A DNA stretch of 64,000 bases. Source: Hylemonella gracilis (lineage in GTDB: Bacteria > Pseudomonadota > Gammaproteobacteria > Burkholderiales > Burkholderiaceae_C). The DNA lies in assembly GCF_004328645.1 (NCBI RefSeq), contig NZ_CP031395.1, positions 2,133,501 through 2,197,500 of the forward strand, written 5' to 3'. Position numbers and translations under genes: made by a program. The first letter of the stretch is position 1; every line of letters begins with the position of its first letter. Of this stretch, positions 1 through 9,315 are shown one piece after another. Under the pieces are notes generated by a model. It had not been told where the DNA came from and made no database searches. It saw nothing but the letters and a program-made list of their open reading frames with translations.

Positions 1-1184
1 GCGAAACCGCGCCCCTGCTCGCCGGCGCGCGCGGCTTCCACGGCCGCGTTCAAGGCCAGGATGTTGGTCTGGAAGGCGATGCCATCGATCACGCCAATGA
101 TTTCAGAGATCTTGCGCGAGCTCTGGTTGATGCCCTGCATGGTCTGCACCACTTGGCCCACCACTTCGCCCCCGTTCATCGCGACCGTGTGGGCCTGCCG
201 CGCCAGCTCGTCGGCGCGCCCCGCGTTGTCGGCGTTCTTGCGCACCGTTGCGCCAAACTGTTCCATGGCGGCGGCGGTCTGCTCCAGCGAGCTGGCCTGG
301 CTTTCGGTGCGTGAGGCCAACTCAGCGTTGCCGCCCGCGATTTGCTCGGAGGCCAGCGACACTTCACGAGCTTCTTCCCGCACCGTGGCGACGATGCCTC
401 GCAGGCCCTGTTGCATGCGCGCGATCGTGGCCAGGACGCTGCGCTGATCACCCTCCCGAACCGCGAGCGCGGCGGACAGGTCGCCGGCCGCCACGGTGCT
501 GACCAAGTTGCGCATCTCGACCGGTTCCGCGCCCAGGTCGCGTCGCAGATTGCGCTCGATCAGCAGTCCGGCGGTGATCGCGAGGGCGATCGCCGCGACG
601 CAGACGGCGATCAGCAGCGCACGTTGACGTTCATAGGACTGGCGCGCGGCGGCCACGCGTTGGTCCGCGCGCTCCGCCGTGAACCGGGCGTAGCCGTCGG
701 TGGCCTGGATCAAACGCGCCAGCAAGGGGCGGCATTCCTCGTTCATCTTGCGGATGGCTTCCTCGCGTTGGCCACGCACGGCCAGATCCACGATGTTCAG
801 GGCGACTGGCGCGTACAGGGTTTCGATGGCCACGATGTCGTCGATGAATCGACGCGCCTGTTCCGACGCCTCCGGGTCCCTTCCCAACTCGGCTAGGCGT
901 CGCAGCGCCTCGGTGGCCTCTTGATGCGATTGCTGTGCGATGCGTTGTTCTCCAGCGATTTCCTCGGGCCGGGTGATGAGAACGAGGTTGCGGGCCGCGA
1001 TGGCGCGCTGGTCGACTGCGGCGCGCACCTGGGCCGCCGTGAGTGCGCGTGCGTTGATGCCGGTGAGGTAATTGTCGAAGCGGGCGTTCGCCTCGGAGAG
1101 CAGGTAGATCGCGAGCCCGATGGCCAGCAGAACGACGCCCACCACCGAGCCGAAAGCCAGCATGAGTTTGTAGCGTATGGTCAT
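1..1184 (-). CDS. Methyl-accepting chemotaxis protein, C-terminus cut off by the window edge
   Basis: This is a transmembrane chemoreceptor that would signal through CheA/CheW. Reading from ATG at 1184, the protein begins [11 protein letters not shown] and has a first hydrophobic helix within the first 30 residues. A four-helix-bundle-like periplasmic domain follows (motifs [10 protein letters not shown] and [13 protein letters not shown]), then a second membrane helix near residue 185 and a HAMP linker. The highly conserved signalling hairpin ([20 protein letters not shown], then RAGEQGRGF) lies at the very start of the window, so the C-terminal arm of the hairpin is missing. The gene lies 49 bases downstream of cfa and could be the last gene of that transcript, but no function link is visible. 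Family is sure; ligand unknown. Confidence 0.93.
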   Translation of the reverse strand, partial: MTIRYKLMLAFGSVVGVVLLAIGLAIYLLSEANARFDNYLTGINARALTAAQVRAAVDQRAIAARNLVLITRPEEIAGEQRIAQQSHQEATEALRRLAELGRDPEASEQARRFIDDIVAIETLYAPVALNIVDLAVRGQREEAIRKMNEECRPLLARLIQATDGYARFTAERADQRVAAARQSYERQRALLIAVCVAAIALAITAGLLIERNLRRDLGAEPVEMRNLVSTVAAGDLSAALAVREGDQRSVLATIARMQQGLRGIVATVREEAREVSLASEQIAGGNAELASRTESQASSLEQTAAAMEQFGATVRKNADNAGRADELARQAHTVAMNGGEVVGQVVQTMQGINQSSRKISEIIGVIDGIAFQTNILALNAAVEAARAGEQGRGF

Positions 1185-1233
1185 GAAGTCGATGAAGAGG
1201 GGTGGAAAAAAGAGAGGCCGGAATGAAGCGGGT

Positions 1234-2502
1234 TCACCGGGCGCCGGGCTTTGCGAGCAGCATGTGCACGTCGCCGAGGGCGCGTTCCTCGAAGCCGCCT
1301 TCACAGTAGCAGAGGTAGAAATCCCACATGCGGATGAACGTGTCCGTATAACCGAGTAGGCGCACCTCGCCCAGACGGGCCATGAAGCGCTCTCGCCAGT
1401 GACGCAGCGTGGTCGCGTAGTGCGGTCCGATGTCGTCGAGCTGTACCAGCTTCATGTCGGTCTTGGCCGTGATGGCGTTGAGCAGGGCCGTGATGGATGG
1501 GATGGTGCTGCCCGGGAAGATGTGGCGCTGGATGAAATCCACCGACTTGCGCGCCGCCTCGTAGCGCTGGTCGGCGATGGTGATGGCCTGCAGCAGCATC
1601 AACCCATCGTCCTTGAGCAGGCGCGCGCACTGCGCGAAATAGGTGCCGTAGAACTGGTGGCCCACGGCCTCGATCATCTCCAGAGACACCAGCTTGTCGT
1701 ACTGACCTTTCAGATCGCGATAGTCCTCCAGCAGCAGAGTGATGCGATCCTGCAAACCGGCGGCCGCCACGCGTTCACGCGCCAGCTCATACTGCTGGCG
1801 CGAGATCGTGGTGGTGGTCACGCGGCAGCCATAGTGCTGGGCCGCGTGGATGGCCATGCCGCCCCAGCCGGTGCCGATTTCGAGCAGGTGGTCATCCGGC
1901 CCCAACTTGAGGTGCCGGCACACCCGATGCAGCCGGGCTTGCTGGGCCTCTTCGAGCGTGGACTGCGGCGTCTCGTAGTAGGCGCAGGAATACATCAGGC
2001 TCGGGTCGAGGAAGAGGGCAAAGAAGTCGTTGCCCAGGTCGTAGTGCGCCGCGATGTTGCGGCGCGAGCCGCTGCGCGTGTTGCGATTGGTCCAGTGCAG
2101 GGCTTTCTGCAGCGGCGCGGTCAGCCGGGCAAGGCCACCTTCCATGCCGTCGAGCACCTCCCGGTTCTGCAGCAGGATGCGCATCAGGCCTGTCAGGTCG
2201 TCGCAGCGCCAGTAACCTGCCATATAGGCTTCGCCCGCGCCAATGGAGCCTCCGAAGGCCAGTTCGCCCCAGAAACGCGGGTCCAGCACGTCGAGCTGCA
2301 CGCTCATGGGGCAGTGCGCGCTGGGCGAGCCGTAGTCCGTGCGTTGGCCCCGCTCGATCAGGCTCACGCGGCCATGCCGGAGTTGCGCCAGGCGCGCACG
2401 CACGCCACGCTCGGCCAAGCCGTCGAGGAAGTGCGGTTTGGGGGTGTGGCCGGCGATGGAAGAAGGCCCGCTGGCGGGGGCGGTGTTCGCGACGGTGTTC
2501 AT
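1234..2502 (-). CDS. cfa: Cyclopropane-fatty-acyl-phospholipid synthase (last gene of the lipid operon)
   Basis: The 422-residue SAM-dependent methyltransferase transfers a methylene group to the double bond of unsaturated acyl chains in membrane phospholipids. The SAM site is visible as [16 protein letters not shown] around residues 205-220. The conserved [15 protein letters not shown] and MYSCAYY segments precede it, and SLEMIEAVG plus [11 protein letters not shown] follow. Length fits the CfaA family (about 380-420). The ATG overlaps the stop of the DUF1365 gene by four bases (ATGA), so translation is probably coupled. DUF1365 and flavin amine oxidase neighbours are the typical context of this Cfa subfamily in proteobacteria. 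The substrate here is inferred from the family. Confidence 0.93.
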   Translation of the reverse strand: MNTVANTAPASGPSSIAGHTPKPHFLDGLAERGVRARLAQLRHGRVSLIERGQRTDYGSPSAHCPMSVQLDVLDPRFWGELAFGGSIGAGEAYMAGYWRCDDLTGLMRILLQNREVLDGMEGGLARLTAPLQKALHWTNRNTRSGSRRNIAAHYDLGNDFFALFLDPSLMYSCAYYETPQSTLEEAQQARLHRVCRHLKLGPDDHLLEIGTGWGGMAIHAAQHYGCRVTTTTISRQQYELARERVAAAGLQDRITLLLEDYRDLKGQYDKLVSLEMIEAVGHQFYGTYFAQCARLLKDDGLMLLQAITIADQRYEAARKSVDFIQRHIFPGSTIPSITALLNAITAKTDMKLVQLDDIGPHYATTLRHWRERFMARLGEVRLLGYTDTFIRMWDFYLCYCEGGFEERALGDVHMLLAKPGAR

Positions 2503-3302
2503 GGCTTGGGCTCCTGCGGGGAGGTGGCGCTCGCCGGGGTGGGTTCAGGCGCGCGTTTGCTTGGATGGGTGTGGAAGGGCGTGCGCTTGAGCCACAGCCT
2601 GAGCGCCTGCCAGTGGATGCCGACGATCACTTGCGCGGTCATCAGCGGGAAGAACAGGAGCACGCGCGCGAGGCTGGCGCTGGTGATGGCCTGACGCTCC
2701 AGGGCCAGCGTGGCATCGAAGACCTTCTCGCCCGCCTGCAGGTTCTCCATGTGCACCGAGAGCGTCTGGCTCGGCGTAGAGAAGCGCCAGTCGTAGTCCT
2801 GCGCCATGGGCATGAAGGGCGAAACGTGGAAGTCCTTGGCGAAGCGGTGGCGATGCACATCGACTCGCGCCGCTTGCCCGTCCTGGGGCAGCACGTAGCT
2901 GTGCCGTTCTTTCCAGGGCGTGTTGGTGATCTCGGCGACGATGGTCTCCACCCGCGTGTCGGCCGCGTCGTGGACGTAATAGAACGTCACCGGGTTGAAG
3001 ACATAACCGAAGTAGCGCAGGTGCGTGAGCATGCGGATGGGGCCGTTCGGACGCTGACCTGTGACCTGGGCCACGCGCTGGCGCACGGCCTCGTCCAGTG
3101 GCTGGGCCGGGTCGCCCAGGTAGTCCGCGCGTTTGAAGCGGGCCAGGGCCAGGCGACGGGTGGACCAGAACCAGCGCCCCGCGAACGCGCGGTCCAGCTC
3201 GGCCAGGTCCAGGTAGACCATGTAGAGGCCATGGCGGAATTCATGTGCGTGAGGCTGGAAGCGGCGATGCCGCACGTGTCCCACGTAGAGCGCGCTATAC
3301 AT
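2499..3302 (-). CDS. DUF1365 domain-containing protein
   Basis: The start is taken at the ATG giving MYSALYVGHVRHRR, because this is where the conserved family begins and because it overlaps the upstream amine oxidase stop by eight bases. That gives 267 residues. Family landmarks are HVRHRRFQPHAHEF near the N-terminus, VNPVTFYYVHD around residue 100, and a conserved HVSPFMPM segment around residue 150. The biochemical role of DUF1365 is not firmly established. The family is nearly always encoded between a flavin amine oxidase and a Cfa-type methyltransferase, as here, and related clusters respond to singlet oxygen. A role in modifying unsaturated membrane acyl chains is inferred from that context. 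Confidence 0.9.
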   Translation of the reverse strand: MYSALYVGHVRHRRFQPHAHEFRHGLYMVYLDLAELDRAFAGRWFWSTRRLALARFKRADYLGDPAQPLDEAVRQRVAQVTGQRPNGPIRMLTHLRYFGYVFNPVTFYYVHDAADTRVETIVAEITNTPWKERHSYVLPQDGQAARVDVHRHRFAKDFHVSPFMPMAQDYDWRFSTPSQTLSVHMENLQAGEKVFDATLALERQAITSASLARVLLFFPLMTAQVIVGIHWQALRLWLKRTPFHTHPSKRAPEPTPASATSPQEPKP

Positions 3303-4545
3303 GGCCGCGTGCCTTGAAATGTTGCAGCGCGGCCAGGGCGCTGACCACACCGTCCTCGTGGAAGCCGTAGCGCCAGTAGGCACCGCAGTAATAGGTGTTC
3401 AGCGGGCCGTTGATCTCGCCTTGGCGCGCTTGCGCGGCCACCCCGGCACGGGTGTAGAGCGGATGTTCGTAGGGGATGCGCTTGATCACCTTGGCCGGGT
3501 CGATGGCGTCGCCATGGTTGAGCGTGACCAGCACTGGCGAGGGCGTGTCCAGCGATTGCAGGATGTTCATGTTGTAGGTCAGCGCGACCCGGCCCGTGTC
3601 CTGGGGTAGCACGTGGTAGTTCCACGCGGCCCAGGCCCGGCGCGCGCGCGGCAGCAGTCGCATGTCGGTGTGCAGCACCGCCTCATTGGGCTGATAGCGG
3701 ATGGCGCCCAACACCTCGCGCTCGGCCGCGCTGGGGTCGGCCAACAGACGCAGGGCCTGGTCGCTGTGGCAGGCCAGGAAGACCGCGTCGTAGCGCTCGG
3801 CCGTCTGGCCCTGCGCCTGCACCCAGGCATGGTCACCTTCGCGGCGGATCGACTGCACTGGCGTGTTCAGGCGGATCCGGTCGCGAAAGGGGGCCACCAG
3901 GGCTTCGACGTACCGCGCGGAACCGCCCCGGATCACGCGCCACTGTGGGCGTTCGTTGACCGAGAGCATGCCGTGGTTGTGGAAGAAGCGCACGAAGTAG
4001 CGGGCCGGGAAGGCCAGCATGTTCACCGGGTCGGTGGACCAGATGGCCGCGCCCATGGGCACGACGTAATGGTCGATGAAGTTGCGCGTGTAGCGCCCCC
4101 GTTCCAGGTAGTCACCCAGCGTGATGTCCTCGGCGCTGTCCTGCAGCAGGGCCGGCGCTTCGCGGTTGAAGCGCAGGATGTCACGGATCATGCGCAGGAA
4201 GGCGGGGCGCAGCAGGTTGCGCCTTTGCGCGAACAAGGTGTTGAGCGTGGTTCCGTTGTATTCCAGGCCGCTGCGTTCGTCGCGCACCGAGAAGCTCATG
4301 CTGCTGGGCTGCGAGGCCACGCCGAGTTCGTCGAGCAGGGCGATGAAGTTCGGGTAGGTCCAGTCGTTGTAGACGATGAAGCCCGTGTCCACCTGATGGC
4401 GGACGCCGCCCAGCTGAATGTCATGGGTGTGGGTATGGCCACCGACATGGGCGCCGGCTTCGTACACCGTGATGTCATGTCCGCGCGCAAGATGGTGCGC
4501 GACCACGTTGCCGGCGATGCCGGTGCCGACGATGGCGATCCTCAT
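3295..4545 (-). CDS. FAD-dependent amine oxidase-family oxidoreductase of the Cfa/DUF1365 cluster
   Basis: The 416-residue protein opens with a dinucleotide-binding fold, MRIAIVGTGIAGNVVAHHL, followed by YEAGAHVGGHTHTH. This marks the NAD(P)/FAD amine oxidase-like family found beside DUF1365 and Cfa. The start is set at this ATG because everything upstream in frame lacks family similarity and the ATG overlaps the desaturase stop as ATGA. Other recognisable segments are DTGFIVYNDWTYPNF (about residue 60) and AAIWSTDPVNML (about 170). Homologues are annotated as amine oxidases but probably act on lipid, not on amines. Desaturation or oxidation of methylated acyl chains, as in furan fatty acid synthesis, is one candidate role. 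Family certain, reaction uncertain. Confidence 0.9.
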   Translation of the reverse strand: MRIAIVGTGIAGNVVAHHLARGHDITVYEAGAHVGGHTHTHDIQLGGVRHQVDTGFIVYNDWTYPNFIALLDELGVASQPSSMSFSVRDERSGLEYNGTTLNTLFAQRRNLLRPAFLRMIRDILRFNREAPALLQDSAEDITLGDYLERGRYTRNFIDHYVVPMGAAIWSTDPVNMLAFPARYFVRFFHNHGMLSVNERPQWRVIRGGSARYVEALVAPFRDRIRLNTPVQSIRREGDHAWVQAQGQTAERYDAVFLACHSDQALRLLADPSAAEREVLGAIRYQPNEAVLHTDMRLLPRARRAWAAWNYHVLPQDTGRVALTYNMNILQSLDTPSPVLVTLNHGDAIDPAKVIKRIPYEHPLYTRAGVAAQARQGEINGPLNTYYCGAYWRYGFHEDGVVSALAALQHFKARGHV

Positions 4546-5498
4546 GCCGGGCCCCCCGGTTGGTCTTCGGGGTTCGAGGGGGCCGTACGGCCTCCCGCGC
4601 GAATGGCCTCGGGCACGGGCCGCAGGTCGCGGATCAATCCCAGCACCGCCAGCGCGCGCAGGCCGCAATAGGTGAGGTCGATTTCCCACCAGTAAAAGCC
4701 CTGGCGTGCCGAGCCGGGGTAGCGGTGGTGGTTGTTGTGCCAGCCTTCGCCGAAGGTGAGCAGGGCCAGCCAGAAGTTGTTGCGCGAGGTGTCACGCACG
4801 GCGTACCGCCGGCTGCCGACCTTGTGCGCCATCGAATTGACCAGAAAGGTCGCGTGGTAGAGCGCGACGGTGGAAACGCAGAACCCCCAGACCAGCAGCA
4901 TGGGTCCGTCCGTGCCCAGCGCGGGCCAGGCGGTGGCCAGCCATTCGCCTGTGCCGTAGAGGCCCAGGGCGAGCAGCAGGGGCACGAGCACGTCGAAACG
5001 ATCCAGGAAGCGAAGCTCGGGATAACGCGCCAGGTCGGGGACCTGGGCCACGCGCGTGGCGAAGTTCTCCCGTGCGAGGAACCAGCCCATGTGGGACCAC
5101 AACAAGCCGTGTTGGCGCGGGGAATGCGCATCGGTCTCGCGGTCGGCGTGCGCGTGGTGGTGCCGGTGGTGCGATGCCCACCACAGCGGGCCGCGCTGGA
5201 CCGCGCTCGCGCCGAGCACGGCGAAGACCAGTTGCATGGCGCGCGAAGCGCGGAAGGCCTTGTGCGAGAAGTAACGGTGGTAGAAGCCCGTGATGGCGAA
5301 CATGCGCAACGCGTAGAGCGCCACGGCCACGGCCAGCGCGGTTGGGCTCACGCCCGTCCAGAAGGCGGCCAGGCAAGCCAGATGCAGGCCAATGAAGGGC
5401 AGCACGCGCAGCCAGTCGATGCGGCGCGTGGGCTTGCCGTTGGGAAGGGAGGGATCAGCGACGGAGTTGTTGTCGAACCAGGCTAGCAAGCTGCGCAT
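4542..5498 (-). CDS. Membrane acyl-CoA/acyl-lipid desaturase (delta-9 type)
   Basis: This is an integral-membrane di-iron desaturase of about 318 residues. All three histidine clusters are visible: HRYFSH near residue 75, HHRHHHAHAD near 110, and HNNHHRYPG near 255. Hydrophobic segments flank them. The product would introduce a double bond into a saturated acyl chain using oxygen and electrons from a reductase not encoded here. The ATG at 5498 is preferred over the GTG immediately upstream because an AAGGAG ribosome-binding site lies five bases before it; that ATG shares one base with the lipocalin stop. In this operon the desaturase could supply the cis double bond that the Cfa-type enzymes modify. 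Confidence 0.92.
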   Translation of the reverse strand: MRSLLAWFDNNSVADPSLPNGKPTRRIDWLRVLPFIGLHLACLAAFWTGVSPTALAVAVALYALRMFAITGFYHRYFSHKAFRASRAMQLVFAVLGASAVQRGPLWWASHHRHHHAHADRETDAHSPRQHGLLWSHMGWFLARENFATRVAQVPDLARYPELRFLDRFDVLVPLLLALGLYGTGEWLATAWPALGTDGPMLLVWGFCVSTVALYHATFLVNSMAHKVGSRRYAVRDTSRNNFWLALLTFGEGWHNNHHRYPGSARQGFYWWEIDLTYCGLRALAVLGLIRDLRPVPEAIRAGGRTAPSNPEDQPGGPA

Positions 5499-6058
5499 CA
5501 CTGCTCCTTGGCCGAAGGCCAGTGCTGCGGCACCTTTTGCAGCTGGTTGACGTCGTAGCCTAGCGCGCCGACGTGGCGCACCAGGGTAGCGTAATCAGTG
5601 TCCGAAATCGAGGGTGTGCGCGCCATGATCCAGACATAGTCACGCGCCTGGCGCGCAATCACGGTCTGGCTGTAGTCCGGGTTCAGGAAAGTGATGCGGT
5701 AGTCGGCCTTGATGGGCCACACGAACTGCATGCCCCACAAGGCATTGCTCGAATCCTGCACGAAACCGCGCGGGTGGTAGACCTTCTCGGCACCGTCGAA
5801 ACCGTCGGCGCGGAAGCGGAAGGTTGTGGCGATGCTGCCGTCCGTGTCCAGGCGGTAGCTTTCAACGGCGTTGTGCGCGCCCCGTTCGATGAAGGTGGGG
5901 ATGTTGGCGATGACGTACCAGTCGCCCATGAAGCGTGGCAGGTCTACCTGGGTCACTGTCGGCATGGGGGTCGCGGGGCTGGTCTGGCAGCCGGACAGCG
6001 TGCCGACGAGGCCACTCAGGCCAAGTATCGCGAGGAAGGGGATGAGTCGTTGCAGCAT
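5498..6058 (-). CDS. Lipocalin-family outer-membrane lipoprotein (Blc-like)
   Basis: The 186-residue protein has a lipoprotein signal peptide (MLQRLIPFLAILG) ending in the lipobox LSGC at about residues 21-24, so Cys24 should be lipidated. The lipocalin signature GDWYVIANIPTF follows about 20 residues into the mature protein, and the C-terminal half has YRITFLNPDYSQTVIARQ and YVWIMARTP, as in bacterial lipocalins such as Blc. Family members bind lysophospholipids or fatty acids. Inside a lipid-modification operon a role in lipid carriage or repair at the envelope is reasonable. Its stop shares a base with the desaturase start, which suggests coupled expression. Confidence 0.92.
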   Translation of the reverse strand: MLQRLIPFLAILGLSGLVGTLSGCQTSPATPMPTVTQVDLPRFMGDWYVIANIPTFIERGAHNAVESYRLDTDGSIATTFRFRADGFDGAEKVYHPRGFVQDSSNALWGMQFVWPIKADYRITFLNPDYSQTVIARQARDYVWIMARTPSISDTDYATLVRHVGALGYDVNQLQKVPQHWPSAKEQ

Positions 6059-6094
6059 GGTCGTGTCGGGTGGTGAAGCAATTGAATTGCCTGG

Positions 6095-6817
6095 TCAGAA
6101 GCGCTGGTAGCGCAGGGTTCGGCCGCCGGTGACGCGGGATTCGAGTTGCACCCAGTCGTCGGCGCCGTCGTACCAGAGGTCGATCTGCAGATCCTCGCCG
6201 CGCAACGCATAACGGCGCGCACTCGTGGGCGTGCCGAGCACGGTCAGCGTCTCCGTGCCCCGGGGCTCGATGCGCACGTCTTGCCAGAGCCCAGTCTGAC
6301 TGTTCAGCAGCCGGGTCTGCTGGCGCATGCGCGGGTTCCAGTAGGCGAAACTCATCACGCAGCCCGTCATCTGTTCCTGGCCCTTGGGGCCGTCCACCGC
6401 GAAAGCCTCTGCGCGACGTTCACCCCGCACCGCCAGGATGTCGCCGTTGTCGTCGGTGCGAGCTTCGATGCGCGTCAGACAATCACCTTGCCAGCGCTCA
6501 CGGGCCTCGTGGGCGTAGCGGTAGGCATTGAGGAAAAGAAAGCGGACCGTGAAGCGTGCCTCGCTGCGCACCTCGCGCTCGCCACGCTGGGGCTCGTCAC
6601 TGACGCGAAAGCTGTGGGTACCAACCTCGTCGTCGTCGAGCAGCACGCGGAATTGCCAGACGCGTTCACTGGCCCAAGCCGTGGTGGAGCCAAGCCCGAA
6701 CCCGAACGCGAGGGGTATCGCGATCAGGCTGCCTCGCAAGCAAGCCCTGAGCCCGTGGGCCAGTCTCGCCGGCGTCGTTGAGTGGCCCGGCCTGCGCGGC
6801 AAGGAGCCGTGGTTCAT
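6095..6817 (-). CDS. Secreted protein of the DUF6134-like family
   Basis: The start at MNHGSLPRRPG is chosen because its ATG overlaps the stop of the DUF1295 gene by four bases. It gives 240 residues with an N-terminal basic stretch and a hydrophobic core (GSLIAIPLAFGFGLG) followed by TTAWAS, which looks like a Sec signal peptide with cleavage after Ala. The mature part is beta-rich, with WQFRVLLDDDEVGTHSF and later VMSFAYWNPRM; this matches my memory of DUF6134. No catalytic motif is evident. The family accompanies DUF1295, DUF2878 and lipocalin genes in similar clusters, so a periplasmic job connected with modified lipids is inferred only from context. Confidence 0.78.
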   Translation of the reverse strand: MNHGSLPRRPGHSTTPARLAHGLRACLRGSLIAIPLAFGFGLGSTTAWASERVWQFRVLLDDDEVGTHSFRVSDEPQRGEREVRSEARFTVRFLFLNAYRYAHEARERWQGDCLTRIEARTDDNGDILAVRGERRAEAFAVDGPKGQEQMTGCVMSFAYWNPRMRQQTRLLNSQTGLWQDVRIEPRGTETLTVLGTPTSARRYALRGEDLQIDLWYDGADDWVQLESRVTGGRTLRYQRF

Positions 6818-7602
6818 GCGCGCTCCTTCGGGAACCAGGGCAGGAAAGCGTTGGTGCGCCGGATGTAGTCGGCGTAAGCGGGCCGGCGCTCGGTGATGTC
6901 CTGCTCCAGCAGGGCCACGCCCGACACCTTGAGCAGCAGCAAGGTCATGAGCAGTGGGGCATACACGGTCCACCAGCCACCGGCCGGGATGGCGATCAGG
7001 AAAAAGCCCCACCACAGCAAGGCCTCGCCGAAGTAGTTGGGGTGGCGGGTGTAGCGCCACAGACCGGTGTCCAGCACGCGACCCCGCTGAGTCGGATCGC
7101 TCTTGAAGCGGGCGAGCTGCGCATCGCCCACGGTTTCGAAGAACATGCCGAGCAGCCAGGCGATGGCGCCCAGGGCGTCCACCCAGCCCAGGGGCGCGGG
7201 GCTGGCCAGGGCGGTGAACAGGGGCGCGGCGATGATCCAGGCCAGCAGCACCTGCAGGCCGAAGACCAGGTACAGGCTCTTGAAGGCGAAGCCCGGCTCA
7301 TTGCGCGCGCGGATGACCTGATAGCGGTGGTCTTCGGGCTGACCCCAGTTGCGCCAGGTCAGGTAGATCGAGAGGCGCAAGGACCAGACCAGCAAGAGGC
7401 CGAGCAGCAGCAGGGCGCGGGGTCCCGGGCTGGTCAGGCCAGTCTGGGCAATCACATGGACCCAGGCACCGAGCAGAAAGAACAGCGACCAGAGGCTGTC
7501 GACGATGCTCACGTCGCGCCGGGCCAGGCTGAGCAGCCAGCCGGCGATGCCCAGCAGACTCATGGCGAGCAGGGCCCAGAGGGCGGCATTCCAGTCAAAC
7601 AT
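6814..7602 (-). CDS. DUF1295 membrane protein (steroid 5-alpha-reductase-like fold)
   Basis: The product is a multi-spanning membrane protein of 262 residues when started at MFDWNAALWALLAMSLLG; this ATG overlaps the DUF2878 stop by eight bases. The conserved DUF1295 signatures are visible: DVSIVDSLWSLFF near residue 30, LRLSIYLTWRNWG near 85, and GLWRYTRHPNYFGEALLWWG near 190. The latter resembles the NADPH-binding end of steroid 5-alpha-reductases and isoprenylcysteine methyltransferases. Members are predicted NADPH-dependent reductases of membrane lipids, but a substrate has not been settled. Its place between the DUF2878 and DUF6134-like genes suggests a shared lipid pathway. Confidence 0.9.
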   Translation of the reverse strand: MFDWNAALWALLAMSLLGIAGWLLSLARRDVSIVDSLWSLFFLLGAWVHVIAQTGLTSPGPRALLLLGLLLVWSLRLSIYLTWRNWGQPEDHRYQVIRARNEPGFAFKSLYLVFGLQVLLAWIIAAPLFTALASPAPLGWVDALGAIAWLLGMFFETVGDAQLARFKSDPTQRGRVLDTGLWRYTRHPNYFGEALLWWGFFLIAIPAGGWWTVYAPLLMTLLLLKVSGVALLEQDITERRPAYADYIRRTNAFLPWFPKERA

Positions 7603-8146
7603 GGGAAGTCTCCAGAGTCGTGGGAGGCGTGATCGCACGAAAGCCGTCGAGGCGGCGCGCGATCAGGCACAGAAGGGGCGTGATGAGGGCCCAGCCGATG
7701 GCCAGCAGGGGCAGGGCGAGGTTGCTGTCGGGCAGGGACAGGGCACCAAGCCTGGCGCCGGCCAGATAGGCCAGTGGCCCACCCACTGCGCCCAGGATGG
7801 CGGCGCCCAGCAGGTGTTGCTTGAGCCAGGCCAGGCTGACGTTGAGTGTCGTGGCGAACAACACCCACAGCGCGACCATCCAGTGCGCGGCCGTGCCCTC
7901 GATCAGCACGCCGTTGGCGAAACGCACCAGACCGCTGGCGGCGAGCGCGGAATCCCAGAGCGCGCCCACCAGGGCCGCGATCAGGACCAGTCCGAACTCG
8001 GGACGCGCGTCGTCCGCGCGGCTCAGGTGCCAGGCCAGGGCCAGCAGTGCAAAGGCCGTGCCGGCCCAGGGCCAACCTCGGGCCGCGCCGAGCACGCAGA
8101 CCAGCCAGCCGGTCTGATAGATCAGGAAGTTGATGAGCTTGCGCAC
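7595..8146 (-). CDS. DUF2878 membrane protein
   Basis: I start this at the GTG giving VRKLINFLIYQTGWLVCVLG. The open frame extends further upstream but that part lacks family character, and 183 residues matches the usual DUF2878 length of about 170. Five or so hydrophobic helices are visible, with the conserved WLVCVLGAARGWPWAG and LIAALVGALWDSAL segments. Function is unknown. In other proteobacteria DUF2878 occurs in the same set with DUF1295, Cfa-like methyltransferase and the amine oxidase, often under photo-oxidative stress control. It lies 85 bases after the methyltransferase stop, the only sizeable gap in the operon, and could have an internal start of transcription there. Confidence 0.82.
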   Translation of the reverse strand: MRKLINFLIYQTGWLVCVLGAARGWPWAGTAFALLALAWHLSRADDARPEFGLVLIAALVGALWDSALAASGLVRFANGVLIEGTAAHWMVALWVLFATTLNVSLAWLKQHLLGAAILGAVGGPLAYLAGARLGALSLPDSNLALPLLAIGWALITPLLCLIARRLDGFRAITPPTTLETSHV

Positions 8147-8231
8147 GGGGGCCTCTGGGTCAGGAACATGGGGGTATCGGTGGCGTGAATGCGGGTCGTT
8201 GTGTCTTGGTGGGGGGGCGGCGTTCGCAGCC

Positions 8232-9311
8232 TCAGGCATTGGGGCGTTCGAACAGGTAGTGGCTGACCCACCACTGCTGACCGTTCTCGTAGCCAAACAA
8301 CTCCGCGCAAGCCATGAAGAAAATGCGCCAGCGCTGGAACCACTGGGCAGCCTGCTTCGGGCCGTAGGTCGCGGCCAGCACCGGCAAGACCTCGGCGCGC
8401 CGGGCATCAATGTTGCGCAGCCAGGCATTGGCGGTCTTCTCGTAGTGCGTGCCGTCCCAGCGCCAGCGGCGCAGCAGTCGCAGGTCGCGCTGGAAATGCA
8501 GGGCCATGTCGTCGCTGGGCATCATGCCGCCGGTGAAGAAGAACTGGCTCATCCAGTCGCTCTCGTCGCGCACCTCGAAGGCGTAGGGCACGGCGCGGTG
8601 CACGAAGACATGCATGAAGAAGCGCCCTCCCGGCAGCAGCCACCCGTGCACGCGGCGGAAGATTTCGTCCCAATTGCGCATGTGCTCCAGCATCTCGACC
8701 GAGACCACGCGGTCGTACTGCTCCGGCGCAGCGAAGTGGTTCATGTCCTTGGTGATCACGGTCACGTTGTCGAGCTTGCGGCGCAGTGCCTCGGCCATGA
8801 TGTGTTCGCGCTGGGAGTTGGAGTTGGACACCGCCGTGATGCGTGCGTGCGGGTAATGCTCGGCCATCCACAGCGTGAGCGAGCCCCAGCCGCAACCCAA
8901 CTCCAGGATGCGCTGGCCATCGGCCAGATCGGCGTGTTCGCAGGTCGCCGCCAGACCGCGCGCCTCGGCGTCGTCGAGGGTGTGCACGCCTTCGGGCCAC
9001 CAGGCCGAACTGTATTTGCGGTGCTTGCCCAGGGCATGGCGGAAGAACTCGGCCGGCACTTCGTAATGCTGGGCGTTGGCGGCTTCTGGCACCAGGGCCA
9101 CGGGCAGGTGGGGCAGGGCCGCGATGAAGCGCGCCGCGTGTTCAGCACCGGCCTCGGCATCGTCGGCCTCAATCTCCCGCAGGCGCTCGCCCGTGAGACG
9201 GCGGATGCCGTATCGGATCAGGGCGTCGGGCAGATGGCCCTGTTCGGCCCAGCGCAGTGCGAGGGACACTGGCGCGTTCGAGGGCGGTGCGTTCCGGGTC
9301 AGGGCGGTCAT
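8232..9311 (-). CDS. Second Cfa-like SAM-dependent methyltransferase
   Basis: This 359-residue protein is a class I SAM methyltransferase of the cyclopropane synthase superfamily. The glycine-rich site ILELGCGWGSLTLWMAEHYP lies near residues 150-170, followed by ITAVSNSNSQREHI and VVSVEMLEHMRNWDEI. It is distinct from the canonical Cfa at the far end of the operon: shorter, without the usual Cfa C-terminal end. Homologues are found beside DUF2878/DUF1295, and some methylate unsaturated acyl chains without ring closure (the UfaM role in furan fatty acid synthesis), which is an attractive but unproven assignment. The ATG lies four bases after the photoreceptor stop, so it is the first gene coupled to that regulator. 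Confidence 0.88.
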   Translation of the reverse strand: MTALTRNAPPSNAPVSLALRWAEQGHLPDALIRYGIRRLTGERLREIEADDAEAGAEHAARFIAALPHLPVALVPEAANAQHYEVPAEFFRHALGKHRKYSSAWWPEGVHTLDDAEARGLAATCEHADLADGQRILELGCGWGSLTLWMAEHYPHARITAVSNSNSQREHIMAEALRRKLDNVTVITKDMNHFAAPEQYDRVVSVEMLEHMRNWDEIFRRVHGWLLPGGRFFMHVFVHRAVPYAFEVRDESDWMSQFFFTGGMMPSDDMALHFQRDLRLLRRWRWDGTHYEKTANAWLRNIDARRAEVLPVLAATYGPKQAAQWFQRWRIFFMACAELFGYENGQQWWVSHYLFERPNA

Positions 9312-9315
9312 GGGT

